Assembly (NCBI GenBank): GCA_002422315.1
Contig: DIUJ01000070.1
Location: forward strand, 11,117 to 41,037
Direction of reading: 5' to 3'
From: Bacteroidetes bacterium UBA6161
Lineage (GTDB): Bacteria; Bacteroidota; Bacteroidia; NS11-12g; UBA955
DNA: 29,921 nt
In this document: in pieces, positions 24,262 to 29,921 of the stretch
How positions within the stretch are numbered: the stretch's first letter is position 1
How the letters are laid out: every line of letters starts with the position of its first letter
Notes under the pieces: generated by a model
Database searches by the model: none
Seen by the model: the letters and a program-made list of their open reading frames with translations, nothing else
Told to the model about the DNA's origin: nothing
Made by a program: the position numbers and the translations under genes

Positions 24262-25699
24262 AGAAACGAACGGTTGTGGTAGCGCCTATGCAAGACACGT
24301 TGTAGCTTTGGCCAGCAGTAATTCCTTTAAAGAAAGCAGTTTCTTTATCTGGGCAATATTTCTTAAAACTTGCAATTTTAGATTGTGCCTCAGAAGCTAC
24401 AGAGGGGTCTGCATTTGCAGCCCTTTGAAACATATCTATGGCTACCCAAGCTGCTGCTCTCTTGTCAAAAGCATCGTCGCAAGCACTTTGAGCTATATAG
24501 TATTTGCTTACAGCCAAAATTAATAAGGCATTTCCATTGTTGTTGTCTAGGCCCATTACTTTGTTTGCAAAAGACTGTGCTTGTGAGTAGCTGTTGCCTT
24601 TTAAGGAAAGTTGAGCCGCTTTTAGGTAAAAGTAAACTTGACGTTTTGGATCTGTATTTAGCTCCGCAGCTTTTTCATAGTATTCGTTTGCTTGTCTTAT
24701 GTTGTTGTTTTGCTCATAATATTTTGCAAGTTCTTCTGCTGTAGAAGGGTCTGCTTTTTTGGCAAACAAGTCGTTAAGCGTACCTATGTAGTTTGGATTG
24801 TCTAAGCATTTAGCTGTTCTATAAAAACGCACTACTCTATTTTTTAATTCCATATCGTCTGGTGAAGCTTTTAGCTTAGGCAGAAAAATAGTGTCTATGT
24901 CGCTACATTTAAGTATAGGCCTCATGCTTTCCTCTATGGTTTGTTGTATTTGTTTCCAATACTCCATATAGTCGCCATGGTTAGTAGAGTTGTGTTCTAA
25001 TATAGGAGCTACTCTTTCATAAGCTTGGAATACTTGTTCTTTGTTTAATTTGTTGTTTTTTAAACCAATCAAAACGGCATTCATGTAGGAAGAAGGAACA
25101 ATATATTCGGTAAGTTCCTTTTTTAGGTCCATGCTTTTTTCACCATAAGAAATAATTCTTTGGAATTCTTTTGGTCTGTATAAAGAAAGGTAGTAAGCAA
25201 GTCTTCCTGTTGCATACCCTTCGTCGTCTGGGAAGTATTTTGCACGCATTTCCAAGGAAATAAACAAGCTGTCAAAAAGTATTTCTTTTTTAGCCGCATT
25301 CTCTGGTTTAGCCGCTAATTGTGTAAGAATAGTTTCGGCATCGGTATAAAGACTTGTTCTTGCGCAAGGCACTTGAGAAAGTAATTTTTGCCAAAGTAAA
25401 TATGCTGTAGCATATTCATTTATATCCATATCTGCTTGAAGTATAGCAAAATTTCTTCTGGCTTCAAGGGAGTCTTCTGGTGTTGGCCCCCAAGGTTTTT
25501 GGCATTCTATAGGCCTAGGTTTTTCGTCCTGAACTGAAACAACTTTTGGGCTATTTGATTCTTGAACAGGAGAAACAATAATCACTTCTTCTTTTGCAAC
25601 ACTGGGGTTCGCGGGCAAATTTGCAACTGCTTTTGTTCCTGCACATGCAATAATGGGAACAAATAATAGGACAAACAATTTATTCATTTTTATATTCAT
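24254..25699 (-). CDS. Exported TPR-repeat protein
   Basis: A 481-residue protein with a signal peptide (MNKLFVLLFVPIIACAG when read from the second ATG at 25687; the first ATG is 12 bases upstream). IIAC could be a lipobox. The bulk is helical with TPR-like pairs, clearest at about residues 335-410 (AEELAKYYEQNNNIRQANEY, then YLKAAQLSLKGNSYSQAQSF). It is probably periplasmic or anchored to a membrane and serves as a protein-protein scaffold. It lies 5 bases after the outer-membrane protein gene and overlaps lptC, suggesting a role in envelope assembly. No specific function is established. Confidence 0.82.
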   Translation of the reverse strand: MNIKMNKLFVLLFVPIIACAGTKAVANLPANPSVAKEEVIIVSPVQESNSPKVVSVQDEKPRPIECQKPWGPTPEDSLEARRNFAILQADMDINEYATAYLLWQKLLSQVPCARTSLYTDAETILTQLAAKPENAAKKEILFDSLFISLEMRAKYFPDDEGYATGRLAYYLSLYRPKEFQRIISYGEKSMDLKKELTEYIVPSSYMNAVLIGLKNNKLNKEQVFQAYERVAPILEHNSTNHGDYMEYWKQIQQTIEESMRPILKCSDIDTIFLPKLKASPDDMELKNRVVRFYRTAKCLDNPNYIGTLNDLFAKKADPSTAEELAKYYEQNNNIRQANEYYEKAAELNTDPKRQVYFYLKAAQLSLKGNSYSQAQSFANKVMGLDNNNGNALLILAVSKYYIAQSACDDAFDKRAAAWVAIDMFQRAANADPSVASEAQSKIASFKKYCPDKETAFFKGITAGQSYNVSCIGATTTVRFFE

Positions 25700-25704
25700 T
25701 TTTT

Positions 25705-27108
25705 TTAATCATATCTGCGTTTTACAAACCAAAGGTCGGTAAGCGAAAGGCCCACTGTTACTCTGTATAGTTCTTCTTTTATCAAGCCGTCTGTACTTTT
25801 TCCTCGAACTATATATTCTCCAGCAATATGTACCATTGAGCGGTATCTGCTTCTTTTGCCATCTTGGGTATATATATCGCGCAGAACAGGTAATCCTATA
25901 CCAAAAGATATGCCAGTTTCTTGTAAGCTGGTAAAATTTCCGTTTAAATCTACTGGCCTTCCTATAAGCGTATTGTTTCTATAGCCTATACTAAGCTCGG
26001 GTTTGCGTAAACTTTTTGTAGGAAGGGTTTCTGGACGGAAAGTAAGGCCTGCGCTAAACAAAGTAAAGTTTGACAAAGTGGGTTTAATTGTAGACCAGTT
26101 TTGTTGGGCATAGTCTATGTTTAAACGAAGCAGGTTGCTATATTTTATAGAAACACCCGCATTTAAGTATGCTGGGGCTTGTTGCGTTATTTTTTTATAA
26201 TTGTCAAAAATTACAGTATCCGACAATGCCAAGACCCCTTGCACATTGTAATCGTAACTTCTTACCAATCGGTTTTGTTTAGCATTAAAATTCTGTTCTA
26301 ATCTATAGGCAACTCCTCCCGAGATCTGAATTTTTGCACCAATATTTTTTTGAAATCCAAGGCCAAACTGATGGGTAAACGTATTGAGCAAGGTTTTTTT
26401 ATCGTCTACTAAGCTGTATATATTTTGGCTATCTGGAAAAATCATTTCGGTGTAGTCCGAATTTTGGCCCCATACAAACCCCATAGAATAACCTAAGCTT
26501 ATGGCACTTCCTATTCGCAAGCTATGCTGCATGGCTGCGTTCGTAAGCCCTCCATGGGATATGTTTACAAGCAAAGGGCTAGCAAAGGTGGTGTCTTTTT
26601 TTTGCTGAAAATCAGAACCCATACTAGAATATGGAGTAACCGAAAATCCTGCATTCCAATTAAATTTTTGCTTGGTAATTGGAGTTACCGTCATTTTGTT
26701 GGTTTCGGAGTATGTAGTGTCAAAGCCAACGGTTTTTACTTTTTTGTAAATAGGCATAGCCAAGGCAAAGTAGTTAAAATTGCCATTGTTATAGGTTCTT
26801 TGGTTTTGGTTTTTGCTAAGTATTCCATAATCAGAGCGTAGTCCAAAGTCAAACACTGTTCTATCTAAAAAACCCAAGGATGCGGGGTTTAACAAGGTAT
26901 AGTGTTGGTTAGAAAAAATCCCGGTTCCGCCACCACCAAGTCCTTTTGCGTATGCAAATGCTTGGCTCTCCGATTCGCCTATACCATAAAAGGAATAAGG
27001 GGAATTGGTATTGTTTCTAATAATTGGGGTTTGTGCTTGTAGTCCTTCTACCAGTAGAAGAAACAAAAAGCTATAAAATATTTTAGGACTTTTTAAAGAA
27101 GTCATCAT
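25705..27108 (-). CDS. Outer-membrane protein (FadL/porin-like barrel)
   Basis: The likely start is one of the adjacent ATGs at 27108/27105, giving MTSLKSPK, a hydrophobic core and LQAQ as signal-peptidase site; the open frame extends to 27132. The mature part begins with NSPYSFYGIGE and a Gly-rich KGLGGGGTGI segment, then many amphipathic strands (SLGYSMGF, ISGGVAYRL, LNIDYAQQNW, ELSIGYRNN, FGIGLPVL), fitting a beta-barrel of roughly 450 residues with the N-terminal plug style of FadL-like proteins. Its start overlaps the end of coaX by about 25 bases. The same coaX/OM protein/TPR/lptC arrangement occurs in many Bacteroidota. Substrate not known. Confidence 0.8.
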   Translation of the reverse strand: MMTSLKSPKIFYSFLFLLLVEGLQAQTPIIRNNTNSPYSFYGIGESESQAFAYAKGLGGGGTGIFSNQHYTLLNPASLGFLDRTVFDFGLRSDYGILSKNQNQRTYNNGNFNYFALAMPIYKKVKTVGFDTTYSETNKMTVTPITKQKFNWNAGFSVTPYSSMGSDFQQKKDTTFASPLLVNISHGGLTNAAMQHSLRIGSAISLGYSMGFVWGQNSDYTEMIFPDSQNIYSLVDDKKTLLNTFTHQFGLGFQKNIGAKIQISGGVAYRLEQNFNAKQNRLVRSYDYNVQGVLALSDTVIFDNYKKITQQAPAYLNAGVSIKYSNLLRLNIDYAQQNWSTIKPTLSNFTLFSAGLTFRPETLPTKSLRKPELSIGYRNNTLIGRPVDLNGNFTSLQETGISFGIGLPVLRDIYTQDGKRSRYRSMVHIAGEYIVRGKSTDGLIKEELYRVTVGLSLTDLWFVKRRYD

Positions 27109-27823
27109 GTTTAAAAATGTTATAAAGACCATATAAGTTTAATAATGGCGCTGCGAATATCTTTGTTTTTACTTGCTTCTCAAAATATAATGCATCGCCA
27201 CCCGAAAAAATAACATGAATATTGGGGTCTATAGATTTGCCATAGGCAATATAATGTTCTATTTCTGCAAGCATTCCTATTTGAACACCATTTAGTATGG
27301 CCTCTTCTGTTGTTTCACCCATTGTTTTGTATGTTGGTCTGTTTTCTACCATAGGAAGCTTTCCGGTAAATTCATGTAAGGATTTATACCTTAACGAAAG
27401 ACCTGGAGAAATATTTCCTCCTTTGTATATTCCTGCTGCATCTACCAGGTCTATAGTTAGGCAAGTGCCTATACTAAGTACCATACAGGCTTGGTTTGGA
27501 AAATACAGGAGAGCACCAGATATACCACATACCCTGTCTAGCCCAAGTGTTTCCGGGGTTTTATAGTGGTTTGTAAAAGGCAAGGATGTGTGGGCTCGCA
27601 AAATTTTAACACCAGCTACCGAATCCCAGTTTGTAGACAATCTATTGCTTACATCACAAACGAAAATTATTTGCCCTTTGTGTAGAAAAGAATCTATTTG
27701 TTGGTTGATTGTTTCAGAAGACTCCGAAGAAAATACACCATGGTTCAAGAGTTGGCCATTGGAATCAAAAGTTCCAAACTTTGCCCTTTGGTTTCCTATG
27801 TCTATACAGGTTATGGAATCCAT
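27083..27823 (-). CDS. coaX: Type III pantothenate kinase
   Basis: A 246-residue enzyme that phosphorylates pantothenate with ATP in the first step of coenzyme A synthesis. It belongs to the ASKHA fold: IDIGNQRAKFG near the N-terminus (phosphate loop, usually DxGNT/S), GLDR (94-97) in the pantothenate pocket, SIGTCLTIDLV (117-127) and GGNISPG (135-141), and FSGGDA near 208. Length is normal. Its first codons overlap the end of birA by 13 bases, a frequent arrangement because the two genes often adjoin. Confidence 0.94.
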   Translation of the reverse strand: MDSITCIDIGNQRAKFGTFDSNGQLLNHGVFSSESSETINQQIDSFLHKGQIIFVCDVSNRLSTNWDSVAGVKILRAHTSLPFTNHYKTPETLGLDRVCGISGALLYFPNQACMVLSIGTCLTIDLVDAAGIYKGGNISPGLSLRYKSLHEFTGKLPMVENRPTYKTMGETTEEAILNGVQIGMLAEIEHYIAYGKSIDPNIHVIFSGGDALYFEKQVKTKIFAAPLLNLYGLYNIFKHDDFFKKS

Positions 27824-28587
27824 TGGAAACTCTCGTGACGCAATTTTTTATTGATACCATTGTGCCTTACAAGCAAACTGTGGTCAGAACAAAACTTATC
27901 TGGGAATGCCAAAATAGTTTTACCTGTTTCTTTATCATAAAACTTTTGCTCTTTTCCTCGTTTCCACAAAATTTTACTGCTTTTTTCTTCTAGAAAATTC
28001 AAAGAGCTATAGGCGGTTTTTTCACTTATCTCTTTTAGTGTGGCTAAAAAAGTTTTTAAAACCAAGTCTTTGTCTACTTCTTTCCCAAGAACATCTGCAA
28101 GGCTAATGGCTTTGTAAGCGCCTACAGAATCAAAGCTTTGGTTTATATTTATGCCTACCCCGCCAATCAGTATGTTTATTTTATCGCCTTGTATGGAAGT
28201 TTCTGCCAACACGCCTGCTACTTTTTTGTCGTTTACAAACACATCGTTGGGCCATTTTAAATGCGCTTCTACCCCAAAAAGCCTCTTAATTGTGTCTATA
28301 ATAGAGAATGTAAGAAGGTAATTTATCCTAAAAAGGCCTTCCTGAACCGAGAATCCTGGCTTTATAACCACGGACAAAAGAAGGTTTTTTTCTGGTTCCG
28401 AATCCCATGTGTTTTCATTTTGTCCACGGCCTTCTTGCTGGCTGTCTGCAAGTATTACCGCTGGCAATACATTTATCAAATCGGACATGTTTTCTCGGGC
28501 ATAGGAGTTCGTGGAATCCAACTCTTTAAAAAATCTGCATTTAAATCCTGCAATTATCGCTTCCTTGTGTAAATTTGAACCGTCCAA
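27811..28587 (-). CDS. birA: Biotin--[acetyl-CoA-carboxylase] ligase
   Basis: A 258-residue biotin protein ligase without an N-terminal helix-turn-helix, hence not a repressor. Motifs are DSTNSYA (24-30), QQEGRGQNENTW (50-61, biotinyl-AMP loop; GRGQ instead of GRGR), KWPNDV (111-116) and GGVGININ (142-149). It attaches biotin to carboxyl-carrier proteins. No ATG precedes the STN motif in frame; an in-frame TGA lies 24 bases before the TTG at 28587, so the start must be TTG or one of the ATT codons beside it. It heads the minus-strand run and is divergent from rsfS. Confidence 0.92.
   Translation of the reverse strand: MDGSNLHKEAIIAGFKCRFFKELDSTNSYARENMSDLINVLPAVILADSQQEGRGQNENTWDSEPEKNLLLSVVIKPGFSVQEGLFRINYLLTFSIIDTIKRLFGVEAHLKWPNDVFVNDKKVAGVLAETSIQGDKINILIGGVGININQSFDSVGAYKAISLADVLGKEVDKDLVLKTFLATLKEISEKTAYSSLNFLEEKSSKILWKRGKEQKFYDKETGKTILAFPDKFCSDHSLLVRHNGINKKLRHESFQWIP
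28570..28577 (+). promoter_or_regulatory. Possible -7 box for rsfS
   Basis: TAAATTTG matches TAnnTTTG and lies inside the first codons of the divergent birA. Transcription from it would leave a leader of about 49 bases before rsfS. No clear -33 box. Confidence 0.3.
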
Positions 28588-28629
28588 AATAGTATTAATT
28601 TTTCAGGTGCAAAAATACAACCTTATTTA

Positions 28630-29004
28630 ATGAATAAAAAGAAAATTGACGAAACAGATTTACTATTGCAAGCAATAGTGTCTGGAATGCAAGAAAAAAA
28701 GGCAAAACAAATCAAAGTTTTAGACTTAAGAAAAATCCCATCAGCCTTTGCAGATTGCTTTGTAGTGTGCCATGGTGGCTCCGATAGGCAAGTAGAGGCC
28801 ATAGCAGATAGCGTGGAAGAAGTGGTTCGAAAAAAACTTAAAGAAAAACCCTGGAGTATGGAAGGAAAAGAGAGGGCCGAATGGGTTTTAATGGACTATA
28901 TTAACGTAGTGGTACATGTTTTTCTTGAAGAAAAACGCTCTTTTTATGCTATCGAAGAGCTATGGGGTGATGCAGAAATCACCGCTTTTGACGATATTGA
29001 TTAA
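28630..29004 (+). CDS. rsfS: Ribosome silencing factor RsfS
   Basis: A 124-residue member of the RsfS/Iojap/DUF143 family, which binds ribosomal protein L14 and blocks joining of the subunits under poor nutrition. The conserved run is visible: KQIKVLDLRKIPSAFADCFV, CHGGSDRQVEAIADSV, then EGKERAEWVLMDYINVVVHV and FYAIEELWGDAE. Full length. Divergent from birA with 42 bases between. In many Bacteroidota rsfS is followed closely by ftsH; here about 900 noncoding bases follow instead. Confidence 0.95.
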   Translation: MNKKKIDETDLLLQAIVSGMQEKKAKQIKVLDLRKIPSAFADCFVVCHGGSDRQVEAIADSVEEVVRKKLKEKPWSMEGKERAEWVLMDYINVVVHVFLEEKRSFYAIEELWGDAEITAFDDID

Positions 29005-29167
29005 CAATATTTAAGATTTCTTAGGGCCTTTATTCGTTTTTTCTTTCAAACTTTCGGAAAGTATTTAAGGGTTTGAAAAGAAATGAAGAAGGCATAGAAT
29101 ACTTCTCTGACTTTTTGGTATTTGTAAACTATCTGACTTTTTCCTTCTTTTTACGAAGCAGAAATCC

Positions 29168-29230
29168 GTAGTACAAGACTTCGGCCCATTGTAAATCCTT
29201 AGAGCTCTTCGGATCTTTAAGGATTTACAT
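29168..29230 (-). repeat. Dispersed hairpin repeat, copy 3 (inverted)
   Basis: This is the reverse-complement orientation of copies 1 and 2. GTAGTACAAGACT corresponds to the terminal mini-hairpin (degraded here). GTAAATCCTTAGAG (29191-29204) pairs with CTTTAAGGATTTAC (29215-29228) in a 14-bp stem whose only non-Watson-Crick pair would be G-U in RNA, with CTTCGG in the loop. Confidence 0.7.
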
Positions 29231-29307
29231 TAACCTTGGCTGAGACACGCAAAAAACAAAAGCGTTTTGTTAAGCATCTATACTCCTTTTTTAGGAGGAA
29301 AAGTAGA

Positions 29308-29324
29308 CCCTTCTTTCGGAAGGG
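29308..29324 (+). terminator. Possible terminator hairpin
   Basis: CCCTTC-TTTCG-GAAGGG is a perfect 6-bp stem with a 5-base loop, followed by a T-rich but interrupted tail. It could end a plus-strand transcript, though it lies 300 bases beyond rsfS and could be part of the repeat-rich spacer. Confidence 0.35.
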
Positions 29325-29921
29325 ATTTGTTTCTTATTTAAAGCATATCTAATTTCTAGGATTTATAGGGTAAGTTGAACAAGAGTTGTGTTCTTGTAAA
29401 ATATCCCCGTCCTTAAAGCTCCTTGGCGCATTTGACATCTGATTTCCAATGCACAATGCTTTTATTTGTTCGTTGACTTAAGTATATTCTTAGCTTTAAG
29501 GATTCTATCTTCGCTATGGTTTTAAGGCAGTTGCGTCTATGCATGCGATTATCCATTGCCAATACTAATTAGGTTTAAATAGCTTGTTCTAATGATAGCT
29601 ATCTTATTGGCTTGTAGTATTAAACCCAATTTCAAGAAAGTTTAAAAACTTTGACAAAGCAGGCCAAACCTGTTTGTTACAGAAAATCAAGTTAGATAGA
29701 ATAGCACACCTTTGATTTACGATTCGGACTTATTGATTCTTATTTTTTATGCAGAGCAAAAATACCCCGAAAACTTTGTTTGGTGCACGCCCCAATAATC
29801 GAACATTCGGGTATACCTCTTTACTATGGGCTACACCCATGGCTATTATATTTCACACCTTGGTCCTATTTAGGCTTGCTCAAATATCGCCCCTGTTGAA
29901 ATACTTCTTCTTTAGGTTTTT

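Larger units (their letters stand above)
29005..29921. other. Long noncoding tail with several hairpins
   Basis: I find no gene, tRNA or rRNA in these 917 bases. They contain TTTCAAAC (29044-29051)/GTTTGAAA (29071-29078) enclosing ACTTT-CGG-AAAGT, the inverted hairpin repeat copy 3, the stem CTCCT/AGGAG (29283-29297), and CCCTTC/GAAGGG (29308-29324). The end (from about 29780) has a TGGG/CCCA palindrome around a CTACACCCATGG segment that resembles intergenic repeats I remember from other Bacteroidota genomes. Confidence 0.5.

Noticed and set aside
1..29921. CRISPR array
   Set aside because: No regularly spaced short direct repeats anywhere; the repeats seen are dispersed or paired.
29005..29921. 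Start of an rRNA operon
   Set aside because: No 16S, 23S or 5S signature could be recognised on either strand.

Overview
The window looks like a chromosomal segment of a low-GC Bacteroidota bacterium. The evidence is a type IX secretion (type B) sorting domain at the end of a 1695-residue secreted protein, many short lipoproteins, VF530-type and CoaX/OM-protein/TPR/LptC neighbourhoods typical of the phylum, and TAnnTTTG -7 boxes in front of several genes. I cannot name the genus from sequence alone.

Layout. Positions 1-2160: noncoding DNA rich in inverted repeats, two unrelated small lipoproteins, and two copies of a 63-bp hairpin repeat. Positions 2196-4855 (minus): two photolyase/cryptochrome-type flavoproteins. 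One belongs to the FeS-type (PhrB-like) branch; the other has its FAD domain first and an antenna-like domain last, as if circularly permuted. Positions 5006-7593 (plus): a VWA protein and a Mg-chelatase/MoxR-like AAA+ ATPase. Positions 7714-13072: an AT-rich accessory block with an Abi/UG-type reverse transcriptase, a HEPN-domain protein, a 99-nt tRNA-like element directly in front of them, and a HTH-M78 peptidase (ImmA-like) plus DUF4411/PIN-like pair sitting between two ~295-bp direct repeats. Positions 13215-16254: an outer-membrane protein, a lipoprotein, a ZIP metal transporter and thioredoxin reductase. Positions 16507-17502: a sugar-phosphate nucleotidyltransferase. Positions 17986-23073: the giant T9SS-secreted protein. 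Positions 23154-28587 (minus): a compact run, in transcription order birA, coaX, OM protein, TPR protein, lptC, small membrane protein, VF530 protein. Then rsfS (plus) and about 900 bp of noncoding repeat-bearing DNA to the end.

The most interesting part is the HEPN-RT operon. A 180-bp spacer separates the HEPN stop from the RT start and is bounded by an 11-bp exact direct repeat (13 of 14 matching when extended). Removing one repeat plus the spacer would recreate an ATGA overlap between the two genes, so the pair was probably translationally coupled before a structured element entered. The tRNA-like element, with an oversized anticodon loop, ends only about a dozen bases before the HEPN start codon on the same strand. 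Together these suggest a split AbiA-like antiphage system (RT-helical repeat plus separate HEPN), possibly with one or two associated RNAs; this is inference and untested.
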